A DNA stretch of 64,000 nt, from positions 81,789,539 to 81,853,538 of the forward strand of contig NC_089742.1 of NCBI RefSeq assembly GCF_040412425.1. The letters run 5' to 3'. Both the position numbers and the translations under genes were made by a program. Shown in pieces: positions 32,390 to 43,329 of the stretch; within the stretch, counting starts at the first letter, position 1, and every line of letters begins with the position of its first letter. The notes under the pieces are model-generated. The model saw nothing but the letters and a program-made list of their open reading frames with translations. It was not told the origin of the DNA and did no database searches. This stretch comes from Macrobrachium rosenbergii. Lineage: Eukaryota; Arthropoda; Malacostraca; Decapoda; Palaemonidae.

Positions 32390-33986
32390 AGGGATTCAGA
32401 GCCGATGAAACATGGTTTTTCAGCAACAACTTTTTATCAAAGCATCGGATAAAGGTGAAAGTTGGCTAGTGTATATTTTATAACCCTACCTAATTTTTGC
32501 AAGTATTATTTAATACCTAAGTTCGATAGTTTTGATATTTATAGAGTAAAATGAAGTTGCGATGCCGGAACCAAGAAAATCACAGACAAGGATCCTGACA
32601 CAATTCGTTATGTAAACATATGACGTCATGAGGCTCTGCCCATCCACCAGGTAGGCAGTGAATGGATATGCTTACAGCCTAGGCTTCAACAAATACAAAA
32701 ATGGCCAGCACGATATGGAATTGTCCCTGTGATGGCAAGACTGCATTTGTGCTACAGTTTGCCACTTTGTACACAAGGGAGAAGACCCATGGCAAGATTT
32801 ACTATAGCATGAATAGGTAATTATTTCTACGGTGGGTAATAGTTACAGTACTTGGCCACCCCAGAAGTGTGGGCAGGTACTGTTAGACAATATCCATGAG
32901 AGTGTGGATTCGGGACACAGTCATCACTGACATAGCTAGCGATGACGACCTCTTCCTCGTGAGTGACGATGAAGACATTTTGTAAATAAATTATGTACAG
33001 TACTAGATGTTTTATTTGTACACAGAAAACATATTCATTAAGACACAATGATTATAACAATATGTTCCTCATTCAAACTGATTCCAATATATTTTCCTTT
33101 CCATGCATATCAATATAAATCGTGTTACTTTTGATTGATATTAAGTAGGTAAATAATAACTTGCCCTCAAAATCTTGACTTCTACCATTACCATTTATTT
33201 GCAGCAAGTATATGAGCGCTGTTTAGGGTACATTAACTAAAATAAAACAATGGCGTTGACCTTTACACCTCCAACAATTGAGGGAAATGAGGTATCATTG
33301 ATTTTTATTTGAATTCTACTTCTAGTGACCGCTCCTGACTGGCTGCAAATAGAAGGCTATAGTGTCGAAACCTGAGGTAGATCTGACAAATGAACAACAG
33401 ACTTGTTCATTATGTGGATGAATTACATGCACTGAATTATTTGTAGAGTAGAAACAATACGAATATCAAGAAAATGGAAGAATTCCAAGCTAACAACTTA
33501 GTCCCAACAACTGCTGTGGAAGTTGCAATGAAACCTCCACATAATAATAATAATAATAATAATAAAAAAATAATAATAATAATTAATAATAATAAAATTA
33601 TTGAGAATGCTCGCCATCATTGATATCGCTCAAGCCAAGGATGGGTACTAATATTAAGTAGTGAATATGTCATCAGCAAGTGGGCAGAGCCACAGTGAAG
33701 AGATGTTTTCCCCATATGTAAATTTCTCTTCACTATGGGTGGAGCCTCAAGACGTCAAATGTTAATGTCACTAGTGTTCAAAACCCTTACCTGCAATTTT
33801 GTTGGCTCTGGCATAGGAAACAAACTTTTTATCTGAAGTACCCGAACTATTGAACTTTGGTACTAAATAATACTTGCAAAAATTAGGTAGGGTTATAAAA
33901 TATATACTTGCCAACTTTCACCTTTATCCGATGCTTTGATAAAAAGGTATTGCCGAAAAACAGTGTTTCATCAGCCCTGAATCCCT
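32390..33986. mobile_element. TA-flanked element with long TIRs in the copia gene
   Basis: 1597 bp between duplicated TA (32388-32389, 33987-33988). The ends AGGGATTCAGAGCC and the inverse of AGGGATTCAGGGCT start inverted repeats that remain alignable for roughly 250 bp, including GCATCGGATAAAGGTGAAAG, TATAACCCTACCTAATTTTT and TGACGTC(A/T)TGAGGCTC. The core holds only short frames and (AAT)n at 33541-33596. I do not recognise a transposase. Confidence 0.82.
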
Positions 33987-33989
33987 TAT

Positions 33990-34472
33990 TATTACTTCTC
34001 CCATTATGCTCTTAGTTTTTCTCACTATTTTAATCAGCTTTTCATATCTTGAGTCGTTCCTTCTTTAAAAGCTTTACTTAATTCACTAACATCATATTTC
34101 TGGCATGGTACGTAGCGATACCCAATTCAACTGTCCTACCACTGATCTATATTCTGTTAACTCCTTTTGTCCTAATACTCTATTACCTGTAAATCTTCTG
34201 GCTTCTGGTTCTTTTATAGAATTTATATACTACCACTGCTTATGACAAATTCCATTTTCCTTATGCTCTACTATTACTCCAATATACTTAAAACTTTTAC
34301 TTTCTTGTTCTCCTACTTGCAATTTCCCAATTGTTTGCTTTAAAAATCCATTTCCTCCATAGCAAAAATCATCTACATGTGTACATACAATACCATTCAA
34401 TTTATTGTCTTTCCTCAAAAAGAATATATTAGGTTCTAATCTACTTCTCTCGCCTCTAAGCTCCTCCACCAC
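33990..34472 (-). pseudogene. Copia reverse transcriptase, palm, thumb and connection
   Basis: Frame 34472-34230 has LNGIVCTHVDDFCYGGN, where VDD is the catalytic YxDD-like box of copia RTs, then FKYIGVIVEHKENGI (thumb). After a frame change, 34220-34000 reads LTEYRSVVGQLNWVS, the connection preceding RNase H. The sequence next to the insertion at 33986 continues in frame into the RNase H at 32387. Confidence 0.82.
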
Positions 34473-34717
34473 TTTTACCCCACCTTACAATACTGTGCTT
34501 TTGCTGCATCCTTGAGCCCATAAACAGTTTTCTTCAATTTCCATAATCCACTCTAACCATCTTCACTAAGTGGTTTTAAATATACCTCTTGTTGTATTTC
34601 ATCACCTTGTAGATACGCAGTTTTTACATCTAACGTGTAACAATTCCAATCTTTCAGTTTTATTACTGTCAAACAAAATTTTAAAATTTTGGCATTGCAT
34701 GTAGGAGCATCTTTTTC

Positions 34718-34966
34718 TCATTTGGCAATTTCTCCTTCAAAACCTCTAGCTACCAATCTTGCTTTACATATCCTTTCTCTATTTACAGGATTTCTTCTAC
34801 CTCTACCTAGATTAACTTTTCCCCTATATCTTTGGTTTTCCCTCCCTTTCCCAAAATTCGCATAACCTTCTGATCCCAACCATTCCCCCTCCTCTTTATT
34901 CCCTAATCCCTCCAATATTCTTTTCATTATCTGTGACAGTTTTATATTGCAACTTTTCTTGACCAC
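34718..34966 (-). pseudogene. Start of copia RT domain
   Basis: The frame ends VNRERICKARLVARGFEGE, which contains KARLVARGFE, the standard first motif of copia RT. The preceding residues (RENQRYRGKVNLGRGRRNPV) are Gly/Arg-rich linker. A frame change follows immediately. Confidence 0.75.
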
Positions 34967-35036
34967 AAGCTGCTAATACCATTTGTTTTTTATTTTCTGT
35001 GAGATTCGCTCATTCTAGTACATGAAAACCTTTTGC

Positions 35037-35411
35037 TTACCCTTCAAGCATGCTTTTCCCTATTGCTCTACTACACTCTGACTCTGCCTTTTCATACCTA
35101 ATTATAAAATCTCTCATCTTTTCACTAGATTCTCTTTCTATTTTAAGACAGTTTTTCATTTTACTGTAATTTTCCATTAACGTATCTTTTAGATATACTT
35201 CATCTACTGTGGATAGGATTATCTTTGAACCCTCTTTATCCTTAAGTTCATCTCTATCTATTCCTTCTGTTACTTCTAAAGCTTTTCCTTTTAAGCTTAT
35301 TCTTATCTCTATCCAAGGATATTTCACTTCTCCACACACCACAAGCCAATCTTCGACTTGTCCTCTCCATCCTTTATAATCACCCTGTGTCCAACCATGC
35401 TCTGCTACCAC
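35037..35411 (-). pseudogene. Copia gag N-terminal region
   Basis: 124 open codons directly after the primer site: WTQGDYKGWRGQVEDWLVVC, LKGKALEVTEGIDRDEL, YLKDTLMENYSKMKNCLKIE and MRDFIIRYEKAESEC. The pattern W..W...V.DWL, then L....Y..L..., then F..RF/RYE resembles copia-type gag (UBN2-like). The start codon is unclear because the frame is open into the primer site. No zinc knuckle is visible; the 3' part of gag and all of the integrase are absent. Confidence 0.7.
35391..35410 (-). promoter_or_regulatory. Primer-binding site, initiator tRNA-Met type
   Basis: The plus strand CCATGCTCTGCTACCA matches, with one change, the 3' end of animal initiator tRNA-Met as I recall it (CCATCCTCTGCTACCA). 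It lies two bases from the 5' LTR. Initiator Met priming is common for copia-type elements. Confidence 0.82.
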
Positions 35412-35412
35412 T

Positions 35413-35837
35413 TGAAAGTTTTTCTAGCCTAACCTGTTCAAAAATGCTACAATTATGCAATCCACCCACCCGTTCACGATGTTCTTCTTTCATTATATAA
35501 CCCAATTATGACTATAAAAACCACAAAACAGACTTACAACCCAAAATTAACAGCCTAACCATCAGAGAGTTCTCTACCGCACTACACTCTATTCAACACA
35601 CCTGCATTTGTTTACATTTTGCTCCCTCCTGTCATTTTCGTCCTATGACGTCACTTCCTATGATGTCACAACAAGAACAGATACTGTACTTTTAAACATA
35701 AAGAATACTTTGCTGTAAAAACATCTTATAAAATTAAACGTGTTTTTTATACATTTTGTAACGCCCATACTATTTCACTAATGCAGAAAATAAAAATAAA
35801 ATAATAATGATTAACTTCTAAAACTAACATATAATCA
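35413..35837 (-). repeat. 5' LTR (minus sense) of the copia-like element
   Basis: 425 bp, starts TGAAAGTTTTTCTAGCCTA and ends AACATATAATCA, followed by the TACTA duplication. TGACGTCA at 35646-35653, repeated in weaker form (TGATGTCA) 16 bp on. Confidence 0.88.
35646..35653. promoter_or_regulatory. CRE-like palindrome in the LTR
   Basis: TGACGTCA, the consensus for CREB/ATF factors, is present in both LTRs (also 30078-30085). It could be a promoter element of the retrotransposon; one octamer match is weak evidence. Confidence 0.3.
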
Positions 35838-36331
35838 TACTATTCTAAGGAACACCAGATTTCATTCCTTATGCCATACAGTGTCTAACAACAACTACTC
35901 TGTAAAAATAATAGCAAATTACTTCCAAACTCCCATTTGTCCAAACTGAAAAAATTAGTTTCTCATGATTAACAAGGACAAAAGCTGCACTAAGCCAAAA
36001 CCAATTATTTGACCTTCATGACCACAATATACAGGGATTTCTGTACTCCACAGAGAAGAGAACCACAAACACCCAGGCCCATACAAAAGCCAAACTGTAA
36101 ACTAGGAAACAGATGTTACCTTATCTATAGGTATTCACATATTATGCCAAGAGAAGTTAAAAAACTCTGGATATATTGGAGTTGTAGAAATCATGTGGAA
36201 AGTGTTAAAACATGAGCTACAGAAAAAGCTACTTGGAAGCTAAACAACCAGCAATCTTTACAAAAAATACAGAAGTACAGGTCAACTATCACTAGCCTGC
36301 AACTAACTGCAGCTAGCACAATTTCAAATTA

Positions 36332-36568
36332 CAGGCATCCCTGGTTATCAGTGGGGGTTCCTTTCTGACGGTGTGACGATAACCGAAAATCAGTGATTTT
36401 GGGGCTTATCAGCACCGAAAAGTGCCGATTTTTGGTTATCAGCACCTCTGTTAGGTATGTATCGTCACCGATATGCGGAAAGCAGCGATTTTCGGCACCA
36501 GATATTGCCGATTTTTGTCGCTAGACAAGACCCGTAAAACCGGACTGCCGATAACTGGGGACTGCCTG
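36332..36568. mobile_element. TA-flanked MITE, CAGGCAGTCCC family, copy 2
   Basis: 237 bp between TA dinucleotides; ends CAGGCATCCCTGGTTATC and the inverse of CAGGCAGTCCCCAGTTATC. Shares TTTTGGTTATCAGCACC and TGCCGATTTTTGTCGCTAGA with the copy at 19706-19999, but lacks about 57 bp of its interior. Confidence 0.85.
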
Positions 36569-36570
36569 TA

Positions 36571-37977
36571 CTTCTAGGTTAGCGATTGACTAATTAATAG
36601 GACTAAAAGCAAACATTCGTAGACAAAATGCAAATTGTCATACATTTAACTGGGTTTACCAAACCTATGGCCTGTCTAATGATTAATTACTGTCATAAAC
36701 AGTAGTAAGAATGACATAACCGAATCAAGAAACAGCAGTTTGCTGATGTTAATTATCGCAATTATCGCACTTTTATTAAGTAGCATCACGCTGACATTAA
36801 AAATTTGACAATTGTCAGTGGTGACTTCCATTACAAAAAATAAAGTGTTTTTTAATGTTTCACGCAATTGAGAAGGTCTTAAGATAGTACAGCACTGAAT
36901 TTAAGCTCCGGCTAAAAAAAAAATGAATGACGTGCAAAACATTTTGGAATAGGCGAAAGCAGCATCCAGTGCTGACGAAATCACAACTTTACTTGATTTT
37001 AAAATTTATTACAATTATAAATAAAGATAAGCTGCATTTTTAACCCAGCTTCGATAAGTCACAAAAATGCATCTTCGAATTAAGTTTTATTCAAAACAAA
37101 TGGCACTGATGATGTCTGTAAAACGCAATCGTCTGATGTTCTTGAGAATGTGAACATCATCAAAATGCAAATGGTGAATGATCGCACTGTTCATGTTTTA
37201 TCATGTGCTAATATGACAATAAATACAATATACCTGAATACATCAAGTAAATCACCAGTTTTAGTTAAATTAACACTACTTTAAATATGTGTACATTTTG
37301 ACTTTTGTAGCTCTGGTCACCTTGGGTATGATGAGCACCCATAAAATTTGATTACAAATTATTTCACAGTGTCACATGAGAGTACTGTATATGAAAAACA
37401 TGATTTTCTCATTGAGTGGGACCAGTAACGGCTTAAGGGATTGTAAACCTGTAGCGATAATAGTGAGCAGAAAAGGAATCTAACAAGAAGCACACACACA
37501 CACACAATAGCTAAATATAAGATCTGATCTTTCTGCAGAGAACCGTAAGCCAAGAATTTGATCACAATCGTAAAAAATAAAGAAACAATTAAAGCTGTGA
37601 CTGTTGTTAAAGGAATCAAAACTGACACAACAGGTCTTAAAACACTCAAGGAAGTAGGAAAGTGTTGCTGATTTGGATAAATGAAAAATAGTGGGCCATG
37701 ATTTGTGAAAAAGCAAAAGGTGAAATGAAGTTACTTTATACAGTAATTATTTGTGTTAAATCAAATTATTGTTTTTTCTTTATTTATGATTATGTTGTGT
37801 AAAAGTAAAATACAAGCCCATTGTTGCAAAAAATGTCCTTTAAAATGGCACTATCTGAGGTGGCCTGGTACGAATTAATTCACTTTACATTATTCTTTAT
37901 GAGAAAAATTTGTTTGGTATTCATTGTTATCAGCACTCGTGCCTTCTGGAACCAATCAACGACGAGTACTGAGGTAT
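36571..37977. other. AT-rich unique sequence, no gene seen
   Basis: Short (CA)n at 37494-37506. Frames on the minus strand here are hydrophobic low-complexity readings of AT-rich DNA and show no motif. Confidence 0.45.
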
Positions 37978-38345
37978 CATTATACATATGAGAACAGCAT
38001 AATATATAAATAAGAAAATCATATGCATCAAAACATGAAACAAGCAAGCTGTACCCAGTTCCCTGATGCCAGCGAATGAATTCGTGCATATCCTATGCAC
38101 ACGATTCAGTTTCACTTTTGGGTTGTAAAAATAAGAAAAAAGAGAAAATATAGTAAAAATATAGATGATAACAGCATAGAATATAAATAAAAAAATCATA
38201 AATGTAACAACATAAACTAAAACAAACTGTAGCAGGTTCCCCAATGCCAGCAAACTATAATTCTTTTGGGTAGTAAAAATAAAAAATGAGAAAAAAGAGT
38301 ACAGTAATAACATATATGACAATAGCACGAGATATATAAAAAAAT
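37978..38345. repeat. Diverged tandem repeat of about 170 bp, two and a half units
   Basis: Units share GATAACAGCATAGAATATAA, AAAAAATCATA, AGGTTCCCCAATGCCAGC and GGGTTGTAAAAATAA. Starts near 37985, 38165 and 38318. Confidence 0.6.
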
Positions 38346-39355
38346 TTCCACGAAAATGGGAATCCTGACAGCACTTCACTTAAGACATGTAAATGTACTT
38401 AATTGAAAATAACAGCTCTTCACTTTGGGAGTGGCAGTGACGAATGGAAGTGAACAGAATTACCTGTACCATTTATTTTGCCTGTGCTTCACTAAAATTC
38501 CATTCGATATTCGCTTAACATTTCTTTTTTCCTTATTAACCAACTTAAACCGATTTACAGGATATTTTCAAGGTAGGATGAGGTGGTTAACTGTTGAGTT
38601 ATGTGTATTCTAACCTAACCAGCCTGCAATCCGGGAAATTCACCAATCTGGTGCCCTGCAGGGCCCAATGATGTCAGATTAGTGTGGCATTGCATTCATA
38701 TTCAGCTGAAGCGTAAACTCTTTTGAACCACACGTCTTAGCTGAGCATAATCACTCCATGTGAATTCATATCTATTCAATTTCTAAAGATGATATGCCTG
38801 CTGCTTCTCTAGTTAATGAATAAAATAATCACTAAACGTTGACAAAACTATCATTTAAAACAATATGAGTCTCAAATTACTTGTGTAATTTTGACCAATT
38901 TAAATACTGATACTAACAATTAGTTAAAACAGGAAAGTGTACCAGATAAGGAGTTAGAAACATGTCTCAGGGGTTTCTCAGGCATACATACTGTGTAATT
39001 ATCATTAAAAAATTACTTTGGCTGCTAAATTAATAATCAAAGCCTTCACACTAAAGATTCTGTTATAAAAAAACAGACTCTGCAACAAAATAGGAAAATC
39101 CTAAATGACCTGCAAATCATATAGTACCATCATTTTGTGATGTTTACATAATAATTCATAACTAATAAGAATACTGCCTCATGCCTTCTCAAGTCAACTG
39201 TGACAAAACAGTAAATTGCTTCAAATACAGTATAATAATCAGTAACAAATTTTAAAAATAAATAAACCAAAACAGAAAATACTTAAAAGCCAGACTATGT
39301 AAACGAAAGACTCTGTACGTATCTCTGAGGATGAGAAAACAGCATGTATACCAAC

Positions 39356-39483
39356 CCTATAGATGCTTTTCGTTGGCTTCGTTTACTTTTTGATGTGGAG
39401 AGATCTGTTGTATCCACATGGACTAGTTCATTGTCATCTGAAGAATCAGTGTGTGTCTCCAATGCGTATCCTTCCTTATTTTT
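39356..39483 (-). CDS. Probable exon A of the same host gene
   Basis: 128 nt on the minus strand. Acceptor AAATTTTGCAG ends at 39484; donor ATAGG|GTTGGT at 39356/39355. It opens on a codon boundary and encodes about 42 residues: KNKEGYALETHTDSSDDNEL, then VHVDTTDLSTSKSKRSQRKA. It ends two bases into a codon, exactly the phase needed by exon B, whose acceptor enters with one base. Both exons use the same G|GTTGGT donor and have the same acidic-serine then basic composition. An alternative donor (GTATAC) lies four bases downstream. No similarity to a known family is recognised. Confidence 0.5.
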
Positions 39484-39872
39484 CTGCAAAATTTAACAGA
39501 ATTAGTGAAACCAATAACCTTTCAACTTATCATGCCTACTTTGCAGGATGATGATTTTTCCATGAAAATTACTTTAAACAGCTCAATGTTTATTGCCAAG
39601 AGGGGTAAAACTATGAGGGTTGTGTTGCTAAAAAGGTTGCTAATATGAATTTGGTATAATTCAAATTAATCTTTCCTAAAGATATAAATATCAAGGAAGT
39701 AGTGATGTTCCACAACCACTTAAACTAACAAACAAAAGAGTTTTGCTGCACTTTTTCTCTCCATTACAAACCATATCATAGAGTTATTATAAGGGAAAAA
39801 TGGAAATACAGTCAACACCCTTGTATCCAGCATTTAAACAACCTGAACTCTCAACACTCACCACATTTTCCC

Positions 39873-39988
<116 letters not shown>

Positions 39989-40569
39989 ACTGGGAGACAT
40001 AGTGAGAGGAAAAGTAAGCAATGACCGATTGTAGGTCTGACTCACCTGGGCTCACTACCTGACCATTGTTGGAGTACAGGAAGGAGTTGAAAGCCTCTGA
40101 CTAAGAGGAGAAAACGTTTTCCTAGTAGCCAGACATCCGGGCTCTTGCCACGATGGGAAAAAGATTCCACAAAGTGCCAAGGAGAAAGGGAGGATTTGTA
40201 TTTGTTGTAAAAACAAACAATTGGTTAACTATCTTGATCTATGAAGAGAATACTGTTTACAGAGGGAAAGATGGCGTCATTTCTACTTCTGAGATTTATT
40301 CATCGTATGAAAAGTAAAGAAAAAGAATGACGTCCTCCTCACCTGTATCTAGACAGATCCATTACTGAAGACTGTTCTCTTCGCTGCTTGCCAGGAGTGA
40401 AGAAGGAAAAGGAGAAAGGACTAAACCATTCACCGAAATCACAGTTTCTTTCACACCAACATCTAGACTAGATACAATTTGCCCACAAGGGGCACTGGCA
40501 AGTTAGATAACTTGTTGGCCAGCCACCACTGGACCCAAGGAAAGAGTGTCCAAGGCCCTATGAGTGACA

Positions 40570-41330
40570 TGCTTCAGGTAGAAAAAGGTGATGGTGGTCT
40601 GACGATCCCACATACCAGCCCTCAAAACTCTTTGAACTGGACTTAAGAGCATTTCACTAGGATCATCTCCAACAAATCTGCAAGGGACAGAATCAAAAGG
40701 ACTGATGGATTCTTGGACACTTCTTTCTTGTTCCAGCGAGTACTAACAAAAAAGCCTTCGACACGCAGGTCTGAGATATCAAGTTCTTTTTAGATAGCAG
40801 CGTAGTGCCAGAACTGGACATAAGAGCATTTCACTAGGATCATCACCAACAAAATCTGCAAGGGCGAGAATCAAAAGGACTCGAATCTTTAATCGGGAAC
40901 TCATGGATTCTGAGTCTTAGCCATGAATTCCAGGACAATGGATTCTGAGTCTTAGCCATGAATTCCAGGAAAAACTCAAAAGACATTAAACTCCAGCCCC
41001 TTGAGTGTTTCAACTCAAAAGATTAAGCCATGAAGTTCCCCCACTCTTTTGGTTGATGCTAAGGCAAGTAAAAATACCGTTTTGTGGGTTAAAGCCCTAT
41101 CCGAAGAACCACATAAAGGCTCATACAAGGTGCGAGTAAGGATGCTATGAACCAGTGTCAAGTCCCAGTTAGGAGGCTTGAGTTCCCAAGGTGGATAAAA
41201 TTGCTCAAAACTTCATAAAAGAATAGAGATATTCCATGAGGAAGAAAGATCCACTCCTTTCAGACAAAGAACTAGTCCTAAAGAAGCCCTATAGCCCTTA
41301 ATGGCTGGCATAGAAAGGAGCCTTTCTCTA
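40570..41330 (-). pseudogene. DIRS C tyrosine recombinase, catalytic end
   Basis: On the minus strand around 40650-40570 a frame reads VLRAGMWDRQTTITFFYLKH, the segment that in this family ends with the catalytic Tyr (FFYL). It follows a much-altered H-x-x-R region in which duplications have disrupted the frame. The N-terminal SAM-like part lies on the other side of the SINE. Confidence 0.55.
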
Positions 41331-41344
41331 TGAAGGAAAATGAG

Positions 41345-41629
41345 AAAAAAGTTAAGTATACCTTAGTTTTACCAGACCACTGAGCTGATAAACAGCTCTC
41401 CTAGGGCCGGCCTGAAGGATTAGACTTATTTTACGTGGCTAAAAAGCAATTGGTTACTTAGCAACGGGACCTACAGCTTATTGTGGAATCCGAACCACAT
41501 TACAGCGAGAAATGAATTTCTATCACCACAATAAATTCCTCTAATTCTTCATTAGCCGGCTGGAGACTCGAACTCGGGCCTAGCGAGTGCTAGCCCACAA
41601 CTCTACCGACTCACCCAGCAAGGAACTTA
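41345..41629 (-). mobile_element. tRNA-headed SINE
   Basis: A 285-bp element flanked by the 10-bp duplication GGAAAATGAG (41335-41344 and 41630-41639). On the minus strand the head has an A box TGGGTGAGTCGGTAGAG (41617-41601) and a B box GAGTTCGAGTCTC (41575-41563), the internal RNA polymerase III promoter. The body follows with CACAATAAGCTGTAGGTCCC, GTTGCTAAGTAACCAATTG and GGCCGGCCCTAGGAGAGC, and a T-rich tail. It resembles the abundant SINE of decapod genomes as I remember it. It was inserted into the recombinase region of DIRS C after that element arrived. Confidence 0.85.
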
Positions 41630-41639
41630 GGAAAATGAG

Positions 41640-42169
41640 GAAGCCAGCTACTTGCTGAATAGAAGTTCCAACCAGAGAGAAACCCCGTTGACGACACCAA
41701 TCACAGCAGCTGCCCCCTTCCCCTGGCACACAGCTGTTGAAGACTGCCTGAGATATCCAGACATTTCTGACGCTGCCCTGCAAGAATATTCTCTCGCTCA
41801 CAGAAGATACTGGATAGTCTCCAACGGTGAAGAGATAGGGACTTGAGGGACTGATGATATCTTTTGACATGGGGCTGGCAAAGGAGGAATCTCTCCCGGA
41901 GCTTCTGTCAGCAGAGCTAGAAGGTCAGGGTACCACTCGGTGTGTGGCCACAAGGGAACTACCAAAGTTATCCTGAGGTTCTGGGAGGTCATTACCCTAC
42001 TGATCACCTGATGAATCGGGCAAACGGGCGGAAAGGTGTCCGGAACTACTAAGAAGAGTACTTCCAGTTTCCTGTTGAAACAGGTGGTGAACAGATCCAC
42101 CATCAGCATTCCCCAGAGGAGAAACAGCCTTTCTGCAACTTCTTGGTGCAACAACCACTCTGTTCCCAA
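41640..42169 (-). pseudogene. DIRS C linker and recombinase N-terminal region
   Basis: The frame 42169-41798 carries MLMVDLFTTCFNRKLEVLFL, the (V)DLFAT..N.KL motif, and NLRITLVVPLWPHTEWYPDL. These mark the stretch between RNase H and recombinase in DIRS elements. Frame 41870-41580 continues with VRNVWISQAVFNSCVPGEGG and TSIQQVAGFLIFL, the latter a SAM-like N-terminal helix. One frame change in between. Confidence 0.72.
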
Positions 42170-42176
42170 GACTTGA

Positions 42177-42577
42177 CTAACGACACAATTTGTCTGCCAC
42201 TAAGTTCCTTTTGCCTGGAATGTACCTGGCTGACAGAACTACCAAGTGGTTTATTGCCCACTGATGTAACTGGACTGTCAAATCGTGAAGATGGGGAGAG
42301 ACTAGCCCCACCCCCCTTTGTTTATGTAAGCCACCATCACGGTGTTGTCGGACATCACGACCACGGAATGACCAGCTACCGGATCCTGAAACTCCTGAAG
42401 GACTAAAAAGGCTGTTTTCAGTTCCAGGACATTGATGTGATGATGTTTTTCTTCCGGACCCCAAAATCCTAAAGTCAAAAGATTCTCCACATGAGACCCC
42501 CACCCTTCAGCTGAGAGATCTCTGGAAGAGGAGCATGGAGGGGCATCCCTATGGTCAGGTTCCTGTCGTCCAGCCAC
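42177..42577 (-). pseudogene. DIRS C RNase H
   Basis: Frame 42577-42302 has WGSHVENLLTLGFWGPEEK, then INVLELKTAFLVLQEFQDPV with the E-L-K residue, then SVVVMSDNTVMVAYINKGG with the SDN aspartate. Frame 42503-42177 gives LHQWAINHLVVLSARYIPGK and RNLVADKLCR, the closing xxGxxNxxAD motif. All four conserved blocks of the family are present over two frames. Confidence 0.85.
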
Positions 42578-42689
42578 TGTCTCAAGTCCTGTCTCACCTC
42601 CTTCAATAGGGAGACCAGGAAGAAAGGAGAATCCTCACCAGGGACCAAAACCCTTTCAACCTCCACTGTAAAGAGTGGAAGCAAAGTTA

Positions 42690-43313
42690 GCCGTGAGGGA
42701 TGAGCTTCTCCAAAGATGAAAGGTGACCTAGAACGACTTGCTACTGATGTGCAAGCTGTTTCTGTTTCGATAAGAATGACCTCACGACCATCTTGAACTT
42801 TCTGTTCTCGGATCTGAAGGAAAGATTCTTGACATTACTGTGTCTATCAACATACCCAGGTAGAGTCCTTTGGCTGGGGACAAGATTTGACTTCTCCAAA
42901 TTTACCACAACCCCAGGTTGAGACAAAACTGAAGATGGTCTCTGCCCTGGATCAACTTCACTCAAGAACTTGCTAGGACCAGCCAGTCACTGAGATATCT
43001 GAGAATACGAATCCCTTGAGAATGAGCCCAAGTCAAAACCAGAGTGAACACCCTTGTGAACACCTGAGGGGCGGTCAAGAGGCCAAAGCATAGAACTTTG
43101 AACTGATAAACCGTCTCTCCCAGAACGAATCAAAGGAATTTGTGAGATGACTGGTGAATTGGGATCTGGAAGTAGGCATCCTTCAGGTCTATTGTCAACA
43201 TAAAGTTGTTCTGTCTGATGGCAGCTAGAACCGTACGTGGAGGAGTTTCCATCTTGAAACATGTCTTCCTGATGAAAAAATTCAGAGCCAATAGATCTAT
43301 AACTGGTCTCCAA
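42690..43313 (-). pseudogene. DIRS C reverse transcriptase
   Basis: Across three frames of 43313-42741: FFHQEDMFQDGNSST (shifted FKMET region), YVDNRPEGCLLPDPNSPVIS (shifted DLKDAYFQIPIH region), LDRPSGVHKGVHSGFDLG (APQVFT region) and, around 42985, a YLSDWLVLA-like remnant of the Y(L/M)DD box in which the first Asp position reads Ser. Frames switch repeatedly. Confidence 0.7.
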
Positions 43314-43329
43314 GCACCCTATGCCTTCT

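Larger units (their letters stand above)
29890..35837 (-). mobile_element. Ty1/copia-like LTR retrotransposon with two nested insertions
   Basis: A minus-strand element bounded by LTRs at 29890-30252 and 35413-35837 and by the target duplication TACTA (29885-29889, 35838-35842). Directly inside the 5' LTR is a primer site for initiator tRNA-Met; a purine tract precedes the 3' LTR. Coding remains, right to left: gag (35411-35037), start of RT (34966-34718), RT palm (34472-34230), connection (34220-33990) and RNase H (32387-32077 and 30493-30300). Integrase is missing. Two TA-flanked DNA elements sit inside (32390-33986 and 30496-32074). Without them the element is only about 2.8 kb, so it is internally deleted. 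Confidence 0.88.

Noticed and set aside
30078..35653. CRE palindromes as host regulatory sites
   Set aside because: They occur in both LTRs of the copia element and so belong to the retrotransposon; kept only as a low-confidence LTR feature.
37930..38379. 149-codon minus frame with many Phe, Leu and Tyr, like a membrane protein
   Set aside because: It spans the diverged 170-bp tandem repeat; the repeat alone explains the hydrophobic reading.
41563..41617. A possible tRNA gene
   Set aside because: A and B boxes are present but there is no paired acceptor stem or anticodon arm. The 285-bp unit with target duplication is a SINE.
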